A DNA stretch of 64,000 nt from VAXT01 sp038040395 (GCA_038040395.1 JBBPIJ010000011.1:21275-85274); one strand, 5' to 3'; shown: positions 8,559-18,695, counted from the stretch's first letter. Program-made: numbers and translations. Notes: a model not told the origin generated them from the sequence alone.

Positions 8559-11500
8559 TAGGCGGACTCGGCGAGCAGCGCCTCGCCCTCGCGCACGTAG
8601 GCCGTGGCGCCCACCGAGCGCCAGAACTGGAGCGCGCGCGCGAGCTCGGCGTCGGCCTGCGCGCGGCGACCGTCCTGAACAAGAGCCTCCGCCCCGCGCA
8701 AACGCGCGTATGCCTCCTCGGGCAGAGCTCCTATCCCTGCGTACACATCGGCGGCGCGTCGAAAGTCGCGCGAAACGTACGCAGTGGCGGCCGTCAGCCA
8801 GGGGGTCATCAGCGTCGTTCGCGCCGCGGCTTCGAGGAACTCTCCTTCCCGGCCGATGAGTGAGGCGACGACAGCGAGATTGAGCGCCCAGTCGATCTGC
8901 TGGGAGCCGGTAAACCCGCGGGCTTGCTCAGACAGAAGCTCGCCGGCGAGATCCTCGGCTCGGCGCTCGTCAGTGGCAGCAAACGCACGGGCGCCGAAGG
9001 CGAGCGCGGGCCAGACGACCTGGGGGTCCTTCCCGATCCGTGCGCGCTCGATCGCCCGCTCAGCGTCCGCCTGGGCTCCCTTCACGTCCGCACGCGCCAG
9101 GCGCATGCGGCCACGTAGGCACCGGCTGGGAGTCTCCATCCAGAACCCGGTTTCCTCGAAGTCGGCGATCAGCTCGTCGAGCTGCTGAAAAGCCTCGCGC
9201 CAGTGTCCGCCGAAGTAGAGCGGCCAGGCCGCCTCAGCCGTCAACCAGCGAATCGGCTCCCAGAGACCGAAGCGCTCCGCCAGTTTGAGCCCCTCGGCGA
9301 CCATCTCAGACGAACGCTCGAGCTGGCCCAGATTCGCCAGCATGGAGGCGAGGTTTCCGTACGAGCGCGTGGCTTCCGGGGAATTGATCGCGACCGCGAT
9401 TGCGACGCTCTGCTCGAGGTCTTCCAGCCCTCCGGCGTCGCCAAGCCCCGTACGGGCGGTGCCGATGTTGTTGAGCGCGTGCGCGCGAAGCTCGTCGAGG
9501 CCAAGCTGCTCCGCCATCTCGAGCGCCTCCTTGCCGATTCGAATCGCCTCGGCGAACTCGTCGGCGAGCATCAAAAACCGCGAAACGTTGCTGAGGACAT
9601 AGGCCTTCGACTCCGAGCTCGCGGCGTCAGCGATAAGGCTCTCAGCTGCTCCTAACCGCTCGAACGAGCGGTCTCGCTGGCCCTGAAGCCAGAAGGCTTC
9701 GGCGAGCAGCGCTTCTGCTTCGGCGGCCCTTTCGATGTCACCGGCCGCGAGGAGTGCATCCCGCGCTTCGACAAGGACCTCGACCCCGCTCATGACCTCG
9801 GTCATGAGCAAAATACGGCCGTACGCGAAGAGCAGTTGAGGACGATCCGCCTCTTCGGCCGGCCAGAGCTCGATCGCCGCCTGATAGAACCGGCGCGCAG
9901 CCGGATATGCGCTGAGCGCGTACGCTCGGTCTCCGGCCTCGCGCAGCGCCAGCCGAGCCCGCTCGGAGAGGACCGCGGTCTTAGCTCCGCCAGCGGATGC
10001 GAACTCGAGGGCGGTCAGGTAGTGATGCGCGAGCATCTCCGCGTGATCGGAGGACCGACCCAGCGCCTCGATCCATTCCGCGGCAGCCTGATGCTTCGCT
10101 GCGCGGCTCGCCCGTGGGATCTGCGCGTACGCGACGTCGCGGACGAGTAAGTGTTGGAAGGCGTACTCGGTCTCGTCCCCGACCGAGGAGCGGCGCTCGC
10201 GACGGATGAACTCTTTCCGCTCGAGCCGGTGCAGTAGGTCCTCGGCAGCGAATCGCTCCAACCCGCCAATCTGGGCCGCAGCGCCGAGCCAGAAGACCTT
10301 GCCGATCACAGCCATGTCCTGGAGGAGCGCCTTTTCCTGGTCGGGAAGCGCATCCAGCCGGGCAGCGACGATCCCCTGTACGGATTCGGGCAGCGGCAGC
10401 TCTTCGCCGACCGAGAGTAGATCGCGATCGGCAACCATCCGGACGAATTCCTCTGCGTACAGGGGGTTGCCGCCGGCGCGCTGGAGCAGGGCGGACTGGG
10501 TCTCGGCCGGCAGGACCGAACGCTCGAGCAGCGCCGCAAGGAGACGAGCGGTCTGTTCGTCGTCGAGAGGCGGCAGGGAGAGCGTGACGGCGTTCGGCTT
10601 CCCGCCGCCCCAGCCCGGGCGCCGCGTGAGCAGCTCGGGGCGAGCGGTACAGACGGCGAGGATCGCCACGCCGCTGGCCCACTCGACCAAATGGTCGACA
10701 AAGTCAAGTAGACCCTCGTCCGCCCAATGGAGATCCTCGAACACGAGGACGAGCGGACGATCCTCGGCGATCGCCTCGAAGAACCGCCTCCACGCCGCAA
10801 ACGCCTCGACACGATGATCGCCATGTGTCTCCTGATCGGTTCCGAGTCCAAGGAGGGGGCGCAGGTGTCCCTGAACCCAGTTCGCATCTCCATCGGCGAG
10901 GAGGTCGCCGACACTTCGCTCCAGCTTGCTTCCGGCCTCGTCGGGCGAATCGGTCTCCAGGATCCCGACGTGAGCCTTCACCATCTCGCCCAAGGCCCAG
11001 AAGGAGATGCCCTCGCCGTAGGGGAGCGAGCGGCCCTGGCGCCAGTGGATGAGGTCCGGGTCGGCCGCGACGTGGTTGAAAAGCTCGAAGACGAGCCGAC
11101 TCTTACCGATGCCCGGGACGCCCACGATCGTGACGAGTTGTGGTGTGCGCTCGTCGCGTGCGCGCGCGAGCGAGGCGGCGAGACCTTCGAGCTCGCGCTC
11201 GCGGCCGATCAGGAGGGCTCGAGGCGCTTGCACCGTGTCGACCCCGAAGCGAGAGCGCGCGTCCCGGGCTTCCCACACGGAAACCGGTTCCGCCTTCCCT
11301 TTCGCGGAGACCGGGGCATGCTCCTCGTAGACAATCGCGGGCTCGGTTGCGCGGTACGTGGTCTCGTCGACGAGGATCCCGTTGACCGGCGCGGCTGCCT
11401 GGAGCCTCGCTGCTGTGTTGACGACGTCCCCTGATGCCATCCCCTCACCTTCGCTCGGTCGCGCACTCAGGTTGATGAGCGCCTCACCCGTCGTGACAGC

Positions 11501-11887
11501 CACCCGCAGCTCGAGCTCTCCCTCCTCGACGATCCAGTCCCGAATCGCCAGGGCGGCGCGCACCGCTCGCTCCGGATCGTCCTCGTGAGCCGAGGGCGCC
11601 CCAAAGAGGGCCATCACGGCATCGCCGATGAACTTCTCGACCGTGCCTCCGTACGCCTCGAGCTCTGTGCGAAGCCGTGCGTGGTACGGAGCGAGCACCG
11701 CCCTCACGTCTTCGGGGTCCATGGCCTCGGCTCGAGCGGTGAAGCCCACGAGATCCGCGAAGAGCACGGTGACAACCTTGCGCTCCTCGCGCGCCGAAGT
11801 CTCTTCCGGGGCCAGAGTCGCACCGCAGGAATCGCAGAAGCGCGCCTCTTCCCGATTCTCCGTGCCGCACTGAGGACAGACGATCAT
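8558..11887 (-). CDS. Zn-ribbon/class III cyclase/AAA ATPase/TPR signalling protein (copy 2)
   Basis: 1109 residues. A zinc ribbon comes first (C4, C7, C18, C21). A class III nucleotide cyclase follows with the metal aspartates D45 and D89, substrate residues K85 and D154, and transition-state N157 and R161, so it looks catalytically complete. Next is a STAND/AAA-type ATPase with Walker A GVPGIGKS at 256-263 and a Walker B run VLVFEDLHWAD, then a long alpha-helical TPR-like region with weak repeats. Such proteins are thought to couple ligand sensing to cAMP production or to act as regulatory switches. ATG overlaps the TGA of the upstream paralogue by one base. Confidence 0.88.
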   Translation of the reverse strand: MIVCPQCGTENREEARFCDSCGATLAPEETSAREERKVVTVLFADLVGFTARAEAMDPEDVRAVLAPYHARLRTELEAYGGTVEKFIGDAVMALFGAPSAHEDDPERAVRAALAIRDWIVEEGELELRVAVTTGEALINLSARPSEGEGMASGDVVNTAARLQAAAPVNGILVDETTYRATEPAIVYEEHAPVSAKGKAEPVSVWEARDARSRFGVDTVQAPRALLIGRERELEGLAASLARARDERTPQLVTIVGVPGIGKSRLVFELFNHVAADPDLIHWRQGRSLPYGEGISFWALGEMVKAHVGILETDSPDEAGSKLERSVGDLLADGDANWVQGHLRPLLGLGTDQETHGDHRVEAFAAWRRFFEAIAEDRPLVLVFEDLHWADEGLLDFVDHLVEWASGVAILAVCTARPELLTRRPGWGGGKPNAVTLSLPPLDDEQTARLLAALLERSVLPAETQSALLQRAGGNPLYAEEFVRMVADRDLLSVGEELPLPESVQGIVAARLDALPDQEKALLQDMAVIGKVFWLGAAAQIGGLERFAAEDLLHRLERKEFIRRERRSSVGDETEYAFQHLLVRDVAYAQIPRASRAAKHQAAAEWIEALGRSSDHAEMLAHHYLTALEFASAGGAKTAVLSERARLALREAGDRAYALSAYPAARRFYQAAIELWPAEEADRPQLLFAYGRILLMTEVMSGVEVLVEARDALLAAGDIERAAEAEALLAEAFWLQGQRDRSFERLGAAESLIADAASSESKAYVLSNVSRFLMLADEFAEAIRIGKEALEMAEQLGLDELRAHALNNIGTARTGLGDAGGLEDLEQSVAIAVAINSPEATRSYGNLASMLANLGQLERSSEMVAEGLKLAERFGLWEPIRWLTAEAAWPLYFGGHWREAFQQLDELIADFEETGFWMETPSRCLRGRMRLARADVKGAQADAERAIERARIGKDPQVVWPALAFGARAFAATDERRAEDLAGELLSEQARGFTGSQQIDWALNLAVVASLIGREGEFLEAAARTTLMTPWLTAATAYVSRDFRRAADVYAGIGALPEEAYARLRGAEALVQDGRRAQADAELARALQFWRSVGATAYVREGEALLAESA

Positions 11888-14800
11888 CAGGCGCTCGCTG
11901 CGAGCAGTGCCTCGCCCTCCCGGATGTAGCGAGTCGCGCCGACCGAGCGGTAGAAGTCGAGGGCTCGCCGGACCTGGTCCTCGCGGCCCGATCTCAGTCG
12001 CGCGTCGGCCTCGTCCGGCAGTGAGCCGATCCCGGCATAGAGGTCGGCCGCTCGCACGTAGTCGCCGGCGGCGAAGGCGTTCGCCGCCTCGAGCCAGGCA
12101 GACGAACGCGGTGACAGCACGACGACCGGGGACAGCTCCTCGCTGCGTCCGAGCTCGACGAGGGCGACGGCGAGATCCGGGCCGGCATACGGGTAACTAA
12201 TTGGCCCGACTTTCCGCCAAACCTCGAGCGTCTCGGTGACGAGGTTGCCTGCCTCACTTGGCGCGCCGGCCGCAAGCAGGACGCGCGCATGCGCCGCAAG
12301 CGCAAAAGGAAGCATCCCCCACGCGGGCCACTCGCGGGCTACCTGGACCGCCTGCTCGCCGTCCGCGAGGGCGCCGGCGACATCGTCGCGCGCGAGCCGG
12401 ATGTGCGCCTGCGCATAGCGGCAGCCGACCTCGCCGTTCGGATGCGGGGCCCCTGAGTCGACCTCGGCGAGGAACGCGTCGGCGACCTGGCTTCCTTCGT
12501 CCCAGCGTCCGCTCCAGTAGCACTCGTACACGAGCTCCGCGCTGAGATGACGGATCTCTTCCCGAACGCCAAACCGCTCGGCATCACTTCTCGCTCTCGC
12601 CTGCACCTGAAATGCGCGTTTGAGCTCCCCGCAGTCCAGGTGCGAGGCGGCGAGGTTGATGCGGGCGCCGACGCTTTCCAGCGAGTCGATCGCGTCCGCA
12701 GCGTCTACCGCTTGCCCGAGCGCCTCGAGCGCTCCGGGCTCCCCCGCCTGCCCGCGGACGGTGCCTATCGTTCGGAGAACGAACGCGCGTAGGTCCTCGA
12801 GCCCCAGGCTCTCCGCCATTGCCAGGGCTTCCCGGGCGTGTTGCTCCCAGGCACTGTCTTGAACGCTCCCGGCCCGGTATGCCAGGCGAGCAAGCACGAA
12901 GGCCTTCGACCGCGAGGGCGGGCGATCGCTCACCAGCGCCAGAGCGTGCTCCAAGCGTGCGTACGCTTCCTGACTGCTCGCGTCCATGTAGGACGCCAGC
13001 GCCTCGGCCTCGGCCGCGGTCTCGCGGTCTCCGTGGTGCAACAGCGCGTCCCGGGCCTCCTCGAGCTCCGCCAGGCCGGCCTGCTCGGCGCGATAGCGCG
13101 CCGCGCCGAGGCGAAAGAGCACCTGGGCGCGCTCGGCGTCCTCTGGCGGCCACAGATCGAGAGCACTCCGGTAGAACCGTGCGGCAGCTGGGAAGGCGTT
13201 GAGGCCGAGGGCGCGGTCGCCGGCGCCTCGAAGCGCATGCCGCGCCCCCTCCTCGAGCGCCCGATCGACGCTACCCGCGGCCCGGGCGTAGTCGAGTGCC
13301 TCCAGATAATGGTGAGCGAGCATCTCCGACTGGTCCTCGGCCCGTCCCAGCGATGCCATCCACTCGGCCACCGCCCGGTGCTTCTCGGACCTCGCAGCCT
13401 TCGGAATCTGCCCATAGGCGACGTCCCGGACGAGCAGGTGCAGGAAGCCGTACTCGCTCTCGCCCTCGACCGACGGCCGCCGCTCCCGGCGCACGAAGTC
13501 CTTGCGCGCGAGCGCGTGGAGGCTCGACTCGACGGCGGCACGATCCCGCCCATCCATCTGCATGAGCACGCCGGCCCAGAAGACCCTGCCGACGACGGCG
13601 GCATCCTGAAGCAGCGCCTTCTCTGCGGCCTCGAGACCGTCGAGACGAGCCGCGATGATGCCCTGCACCGTCTCCGGCAGCGCCAGCTCGTCCAGGTCGC
13701 CGCGCTCGGCAAGCATGCGTGCGAACTGCTCGGCATAGAGTGGATTGCCTCCCGCGCGCGCCAGCAGCGCGGCCTGCTGCTCGGCCGGCAGGACCGCGCG
13801 TTCGAGCAAGACCCCGAGCAGCCGCGCGGTCTCCTCGTCGGAGAGCGGAGAGAGCGAGATCGTGGAGGCGCTCGGCTTACCTCCGCCCCACGCGGGCCGG
13901 CGGTCGAGGAGCTCCGGCCTGGCGGTGCAGATGCAGAGCAGCGGAACATCGGCAGCCCAGTCGACGAGGTGATCGATGAAGTCGAGCAGGTCGTCGTCGG
14001 CCCAGTGCAGGTCCTCGAACACGAGCACCGCCGGTCGCTTGTCGGCCAGCTCCTCGAAGAATCGTCGCCATGCGTAGAAGCTCTCCGCTCGCTTGTCCTC
14101 GGCCTGCTCCGTCGTCGACTCGATGCCGACCAACAGCCCGAGCCTCGCCTCCACCGACCGTGCTTCGGCATCGTCTGCGAACAGCCGAGCGACCTCGTCG
14201 TGCAATTTCTGTGCGGCCTGCTCGACGGCGTCCGTCTCCAGGATCCCCGCCTGGTTCTTGACCATCTCCCCGAGCGCCCAGTACGTGACCCCGTCGCCGT
14301 AGGGAAGCGAGCGGCCCTGGCGCCAGGTGACGAGCTCCGGGCTCTCCGAGATCATCTGGAAGAGCTCCGCCACGAGGCGGCTCTTGCCGATTCCCGGCAC
14401 GCCGACGAGGGTTACGAGTTGCACCGCTCGTTCTGACCTCGCCCGATCGAGCGCGCTCGCCAGCAGCTCCCGCTCTTGCTCTCGACCGATGAGCGGCGTC
14501 TCGGGCGCTGCGACCTCGGCTCCGAAGCGTGCGCGTGCCTCCACCGGCTCCCAGACCGCTACGGGCTCCGCCTTCCCCTTGGCGGACACCGGGTCGTGCT
14601 TCTCGTAGACGATCACGGGCTCGGTTGCCCGATACGTGGTCTCGTCGACGAGGATCCCGTTGATCGGCGCTGCCGCCTGGAGCCTGGCCGCAGTGTTGAC
14701 GACGTCGCCTGAAGCCATTCCCTCGCCTTCATTCGGGCGTGCGCTCAAGTGAATGAGCGCCTCGCCGGTCGTGACGGCGATCCTCAGCTCGAGGTCCCCT

Positions 14801-15165
14801 TCCTCCCGCGCCCAGTCGCGGATCGCGAGCGCAGCGCGCACAGCCCGTTCCGGATCGTCCTCGTGGGACGCGGGGGCCCCGAAGAGGGCCATGACGGCGT
14901 CGCCGATGAACTTCTCGACGCTGCCGCCGTGGGACTCGAGCTCGGTCCGGAGGCGGGAGTGATACGGCGCGAGCACCGCGCGGACGTCCTCCGGGTCCAT
15001 CCCTTCAGCACGCGAAGTGAAGCCGACGAGATCGGCGAAGAGGACGGTGACGACCTTGCGCTCTTCGCGCGCCGCCTCCGCTTCAAGCGCCAGGGCCGCG
15101 CCACAGTTGGAACAGAAGCGCCCGTCGGCCGGATTCTTGTGTCCGCATTGCGCGCAGGGCACCAT
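11887..15165 (-). CDS. Zn-ribbon/class III cyclase/AAA ATPase/TPR signalling protein (copy 1)
   Basis: 1092 residues and the same domain order as its downstream neighbour: ribbon cysteines C4, C7, C18, C21, then VLFADLVGFT (D45), EKFIGDAVMALFGAP and GDVVNTAARLQ, then Walker A GVPGIGKSRL and ATPase, then TPR-like helices. The N-terminal half is nearly identical to copy 2 while the C-terminal helical half has diverged, as expected if a tandem duplication kept the catalytic part and changed the sensing part. Starts six bases after the ilvA stop. No signal peptide or membrane segment is seen, so it is cytoplasmic. Confidence 0.88.
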   Translation of the reverse strand: MVPCAQCGHKNPADGRFCSNCGAALALEAEAAREERKVVTVLFADLVGFTSRAEGMDPEDVRAVLAPYHSRLRTELESHGGSVEKFIGDAVMALFGAPASHEDDPERAVRAALAIRDWAREEGDLELRIAVTTGEALIHLSARPNEGEGMASGDVVNTAARLQAAAPINGILVDETTYRATEPVIVYEKHDPVSAKGKAEPVAVWEPVEARARFGAEVAAPETPLIGREQERELLASALDRARSERAVQLVTLVGVPGIGKSRLVAELFQMISESPELVTWRQGRSLPYGDGVTYWALGEMVKNQAGILETDAVEQAAQKLHDEVARLFADDAEARSVEARLGLLVGIESTTEQAEDKRAESFYAWRRFFEELADKRPAVLVFEDLHWADDDLLDFIDHLVDWAADVPLLCICTARPELLDRRPAWGGGKPSASTISLSPLSDEETARLLGVLLERAVLPAEQQAALLARAGGNPLYAEQFARMLAERGDLDELALPETVQGIIAARLDGLEAAEKALLQDAAVVGRVFWAGVLMQMDGRDRAAVESSLHALARKDFVRRERRPSVEGESEYGFLHLLVRDVAYGQIPKAARSEKHRAVAEWMASLGRAEDQSEMLAHHYLEALDYARAAGSVDRALEEGARHALRGAGDRALGLNAFPAAARFYRSALDLWPPEDAERAQVLFRLGAARYRAEQAGLAELEEARDALLHHGDRETAAEAEALASYMDASSQEAYARLEHALALVSDRPPSRSKAFVLARLAYRAGSVQDSAWEQHAREALAMAESLGLEDLRAFVLRTIGTVRGQAGEPGALEALGQAVDAADAIDSLESVGARINLAASHLDCGELKRAFQVQARARSDAERFGVREEIRHLSAELVYECYWSGRWDEGSQVADAFLAEVDSGAPHPNGEVGCRYAQAHIRLARDDVAGALADGEQAVQVAREWPAWGMLPFALAAHARVLLAAGAPSEAGNLVTETLEVWRKVGPISYPYAGPDLAVALVELGRSEELSPVVVLSPRSSAWLEAANAFAAGDYVRAADLYAGIGSLPDEADARLRSGREDQVRRALDFYRSVGATRYIREGEALLAASA

Positions 15166-15171
15166 CGCCGT

Positions 15172-16371
15172 CTACTGCAACCGGTCGACGACGTAGCCGC
15201 GCGAGCGCATGGCCTCGAGGATCTGCGCGCAGTGCTCCTGGTCCCGCGTGAGGAGCGTCGCCTCGACCTCGGTCTCGGTCACGGGGATGTCCATCCCCTC
15301 TCGGTGGTGCTCGACCGAGACGACGTTGGCGTGCTCCTCGGCGAACAGCGAGAGGAGCTTGATCAGCTCGCCGGGTCGATCGGCGAGGCGGGTGCGGACG
15401 ACGAGATAGCGGCCGGCGAGCGTTAGGCCGTGTCGCATCACCTGGATCAGGAGGGTCGGGTCGATGTTGCCGCCGGAGAGGATCGCCGCGACGGGCCCCG
15501 TTCCCGGGACGCGGCCGGAAAGGAGAGCGGCGACGGCGGCCGCGCCGGCTCCCTCGACGACGAGCTTGGCCCGCTCGGCCAGGAGCACGATTGCCTCGCT
15601 GATCTCCTCGTCGGTGACCGTCACGACCGTCTCGAGGAGCTCCGCGAGCAGAGCGGACGTCAGCTCCCCTGGGTGCTTGACGGCGATTCCCTCGGCGATC
15701 GTGTAACCGAGCGTCGTGCCGCCCGCCAGCGGCGCGCAGGCAGCCGCCTGGACGCCCACGATCTTCACGTCCGGCCGAACGGCTCGTAACGCGAGCCCGA
15801 TCCCCGCCGAGAGGCCGCCGCCCCCAATGGGGACGACCACGGTCTCCAGTTCCGGCAGCTGCTCCGCGAGCTCGAGCCCGATCGTCCCCTGACCTGCGAT
15901 CACGTTTGTGTCCTCGAACGGATGCACGAAGGTCGCGCCCGTCTCCTCGACGTGCGCCACGGCCGCGGCAAGCGCGTCCTCGAACGTCGCGCCTTCCAGC
16001 TCGGCCCGCGCGCCGTAGTTCCGCGTCGGCTCGACCTTGGCCATCGGCGTCTCGGCCGGCATGAAGATAGTCGCCTCGATCCCAGCCTCTCGCGCTGCCC
16101 AGGCGACCGCCTGGCCGTGATTTCCCGCGCTCGCCGCGACGACCCCTGCCTTGCGCTCCTCTTCGCTCAGTCCCTCGATCTTGTTGACCGCGCCGCGGAT
16201 CTTGAAAGAGCCCGTCCGTTGCAGGTTCTCCGCCTTCAGGTGCACCGGTCGCCCGGTCATCCGAGCGAAGGTCTCGGAGCCGTACAGCGGCGTCATGCGG
16301 ACGCCCTTGCCCGAGAGGCGCTCGCGGGCGGCCTCGATGTCAGCCGGAGTTGGTGCTGTCTGAGTCGCCAT
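15172..16371 (-). CDS. ilvA: Threonine dehydratase (threonine ammonia-lyase) with ACT domain
   Basis: 399 residues. The PLP lysine is K57 in GSFKIRGA, and the glycine loop VVPIGGGGLSAG binds the cofactor phosphate. The last 75 or so residues form an ACT domain (LVVRTRLADRPGELIKLLSL), the usual site of allosteric control. It deaminates threonine to 2-oxobutyrate. Length matches the shorter single-ACT class often labelled catabolic TdcB/IlvA. Its ATG lies inside the end of meaB (32-bp overlap). Oxobutyrate feeds propionyl-CoA and thus methylmalonyl-CoA metabolism, which would fit the MeaB neighbour (inference). Confidence 0.92.
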   Translation of the reverse strand: MATQTAPTPADIEAARERLSGKGVRMTPLYGSETFARMTGRPVHLKAENLQRTGSFKIRGAVNKIEGLSEEERKAGVVAASAGNHGQAVAWAAREAGIEATIFMPAETPMAKVEPTRNYGARAELEGATFEDALAAAVAHVEETGATFVHPFEDTNVIAGQGTIGLELAEQLPELETVVVPIGGGGLSAGIGLALRAVRPDVKIVGVQAAACAPLAGGTTLGYTIAEGIAVKHPGELTSALLAELLETVVTVTDEEISEAIVLLAERAKLVVEGAGAAAVAALLSGRVPGTGPVAAILSGGNIDPTLLIQVMRHGLTLAGRYLVVRTRLADRPGELIKLLSLFAEEHANVVSVEHHREGMDIPVTETEVEATLLTRDQEHCAQILEAMRSRGYVVDRLQ

Positions 16372-17341
16372 CAGCAGGGACGTGGAATACCTTGTCCATG
16401 ATCTCTCGTACGGCTGTCAAGGGGTCGAGCTCTCGTCGCTGGACCTCGTCGAGGAGGCGCTGGAGCTCCGGATCGCCTTCGACCGCGTGTTCGAGGTGCG
16501 CTTTTGCGCGTGCAGAGGCGACCGCGAACACCTCGCGGGCGAGGTTGTTGCGGCGCCGCTCCTCGAGGAGACCTTCCTCCTCGAGATGGGCGCGATGCTC
16601 TTCCACGTTCGCCCAGAGCTCGGCGACGCCCTCGTCCTGAACGGCCTCTGTGAGCACGATCGGCGGCTTCCATGCTCGGTCGTGGTCGAGGGTCAGGATC
16701 GACCTCACCTCGTTGAGCATCGTCTTCGCGGCCGGGTGATCCTTCTTGTTGACCGCGATCACGTCGGGGATCTCCATGATCCCCGCCTTCAGCGCCTGGA
16801 TCGAGTCGCCCGAGCCTGGCATCAGTACGAGCAGGACCGTGTCGGCGACCCCGAGCACCTCGACCTCGCTCTGGCCGGTGCCGACGGTCTCGACGAAGAC
16901 GACGTCCTTCCGGGCTGCGTCAAGGATGAGAACCGCCTGGAGCGCTGCCTCGGCCAGGCCACCGAGGTGCCCGCGCGTCCCCATCGAGCGGATGAAGACG
17001 CCGGGGTCGAGAAAGTGCTCCGCGAGGCGGATCCGGTCGCCCAGCAAGGCGCCCTGAGAGAAGGGGCTGGATGGATCGACCGAGACGACGCCGACGGTTT
17101 GACTCGACTCGCGCACCAGGCGAACTAGAGCCGCGATCAGGGTCGACTTGCCCACGCCGGGCGGACCCGTGACGCCGACGACATAGGCGGAGCCCGTGTC
17201 GGGATAGACGTCGCGGACGAGCTCGTAGGCGAGCGGATCGCCGTTCTCGACGAGCGTGATCGCACGGGCGAGTGCCCGCCGGTCGCCTGCGCGCACGCCG
17301 GCAGCGAGGGTCTCCCCCGTCCAGTCGCGCCGCTCCGCCAA
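16340..17341 (-). CDS. meaB: MeaB/ArgK-type GTPase, methylmalonyl-CoA mutase chaperone
   Basis: 333 residues from a TTG codon at 17341. Walker A is GPPGVGKST at 59-67, DPSSPFSQGALLGDRIR and FIRSMGTRGHLGGLA are the switch-region signatures of the MeaB/ArgK family, and NKKD is the base-recognition motif. It protects and reloads adenosylcobalamin in methylmalonyl-CoA mutase or related enzymes. An upstream in-frame start at 17428 would lie deep in the MFS gene; the TTG is preferred because AAGGAG sits nine bases ahead of it. No mutase gene is in the window. Confidence 0.92.
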   Translation of the reverse strand: MAERRDWTGETLAAGVRAGDRRALARAITLVENGDPLAYELVRDVYPDTGSAYVVGVTGPPGVGKSTLIAALVRLVRESSQTVGVVSVDPSSPFSQGALLGDRIRLAEHFLDPGVFIRSMGTRGHLGGLAEAALQAVLILDAARKDVVFVETVGTGQSEVEVLGVADTVLLVLMPGSGDSIQALKAGIMEIPDVIAVNKKDHPAAKTMLNEVRSILTLDHDRAWKPPIVLTEAVQDEGVAELWANVEEHRAHLEEEGLLEERRRNNLAREVFAVASARAKAHLEHAVEGDPELQRLLDEVQRRELDPLTAVREIMDKVFHVPADGDSDSTNSG

Positions 17342-17342
17342 C

Positions 17343-18611
17343 TCAGCCGGCTCCTTCCGGCTGGGTGACGGCCACCACGTGGACCTCGGGGATCCGGCGC
17401 GCGAGCGTGTAGCCGACCAACGCCGCAATTGCGGTCAGACAGGCGGAGGCGCCCCAGACCCAGCGGGCTCCAACCGCGTCCGTGAGCGGGCCGGCCGCCA
17501 CCATGCCAAGGCCGAGCACAGCGTAGTTCGAGCTCATCAGGACCGTGAAGACCCGTCCGCGCAGGCGATCGGGCGCCCACCGCTGGACGAGCAGCGCGTT
17601 GCAGACGAGCGCGACCCCGTTCCCGGCGCCGGAGATGACCACGCAGACGGCGGCGAACCAGACGTTGGGAGCGAGGGCCGCGGCGCCGATGCCGATCGCC
17701 ATCATTCCGAGCCCGGTCACATAGACGTCGGCGACCCGTCGCCTGTCGACGAGAGAGCCCGCTCTGAGGCTGCCGAAGATGAGACCGAAGCCCGCGCTCG
17801 CGAGCATGAGCCCGAACCCGAAGTCGCCCGCGTTGAACGAGACCTTGGCGAGCACGACTTCGGCCACGTTGACGCCGGCGTTCCCGAGCATGCTCACGTT
17901 CCACGCGATGAGCACGGTCAGGAGGGCCCGAGAGCCGCGGATCAGCTGGAGGCCCTCGGCCACGTCGCGCCAGTGGCCCTCGGTCGCGGCCTGGGCGACC
18001 TGCAGCAGGTGTGCCGGGATCCGGAGGATCAGCACCGCTGAGATGAGGAAGGTGATCGCGTTGATCCCGTACGCCCAGTCGGGGTTGGTGGCTGCGACGA
18101 GAACGCCTCCGGCGAGGGGCCCGAGCACGGTCGTCATCGCGTCGGTTGCCTGGAGCAACCCCTGCGCGTTGGGAAGCTCCGCGTCCTCGACGAGGTTCGG
18201 GAGCCCTGCGTAGACAGCTGGGCGGAAGAAGCCGGTCGCGAAGCCCGCGACCGCAGCTAGCGCGATGATCTGAGTCGCGCTCTGCGCGAACGGGAGCGTG
18301 CAGAAGACGAGGAAGCGGACGAGGTCCGCGGAGACCATCACGCGCCGCCGCGACAGGCGGTCGACGAGTGGGCCGGTCATGAGGCCGAGTGCGATCGCCG
18401 GCAGGAAGTCGGCGATCAGAAGCGCGCCCACCCACGTGCCCGAACGGGTCCGGTCCCAGACGTCGATCGTCAGGGCGACGAATGCGAGCCACGTGCCCAG
18501 GCCCGACCCGAACGCGGCGAGAAAGAGCAGGCGCAGCCCACGGACTCGGTGGAGCAGGTCGACCTGCGTCCCGAGCAGGCGGTGCACGACGCCGTTGAAC
18601 ACACCGAGCAA
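17343..18611 (-). CDS. MFS transporter
   Basis: 422 residues rich in hydrophobic segments consistent with about 12 membrane helices. It carries the MFS loop motif GPLVDRLSRRRVM between helices 2 and 3. The pattern resembles the enterobactin exporter/EntS-like and macrolide-efflux branch, but the substrate is unknown. TTG at 18611 is the longest start; GTG at 18602 is a close alternative. It opens the minus-strand operon that continues into meaB, ilvA and the two cyclase genes. Confidence 0.88.
   Translation of the reverse strand: MLGVFNGVVHRLLGTQVDLLHRVRGLRLLFLAAFGSGLGTWLAFVALTIDVWDRTRSGTWVGALLIADFLPAIALGLMTGPLVDRLSRRRVMVSADLVRFLVFCTLPFAQSATQIIALAAVAGFATGFFRPAVYAGLPNLVEDAELPNAQGLLQATDAMTTVLGPLAGGVLVAATNPDWAYGINAITFLISAVLILRIPAHLLQVAQAATEGHWRDVAEGLQLIRGSRALLTVLIAWNVSMLGNAGVNVAEVVLAKVSFNAGDFGFGLMLASAGFGLIFGSLRAGSLVDRRRVADVYVTGLGMMAIGIGAAALAPNVWFAAVCVVISGAGNGVALVCNALLVQRWAPDRLRGRVFTVLMSSNYAVLGLGMVAAGPLTDAVGARWVWGASACLTAIAALVGYTLARRIPEVHVVAVTQPEGAG
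17351..17356 (-). promoter_or_regulatory. Shine-Dalgarno site that sets the meaB start
   Basis: AAGGAG inside the last codons of the MFS gene, nine bases before the TTG at 17341. It decides for the short meaB start. Confidence 0.65.
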
Positions 18612-18680
18612 GGTCCGGGCGCAGGTTAGTAGAGCGGCAGGGCGAAGCGTGGATTTGCGGGAGAGATGTCACTACCGAGT

Positions 18681-18686
18681 TACACT
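18681..18686 (+). promoter_or_regulatory. Candidate -10 box of the radical SAM gene
   Basis: TACACT nine bases before the ATG at 18696. It favours that start over the ATG at 18666, which would lie upstream of the box. Confidence 0.45.
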
Positions 18687-18695
18687 CAAACGGCC

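Noticed and set aside
12838..14436. 532-codon plus-strand frame opposite the cyclase/ATPase gene
   Set aside because: No domains, low-complexity antisense composition; the minus strand has a full ATPase.
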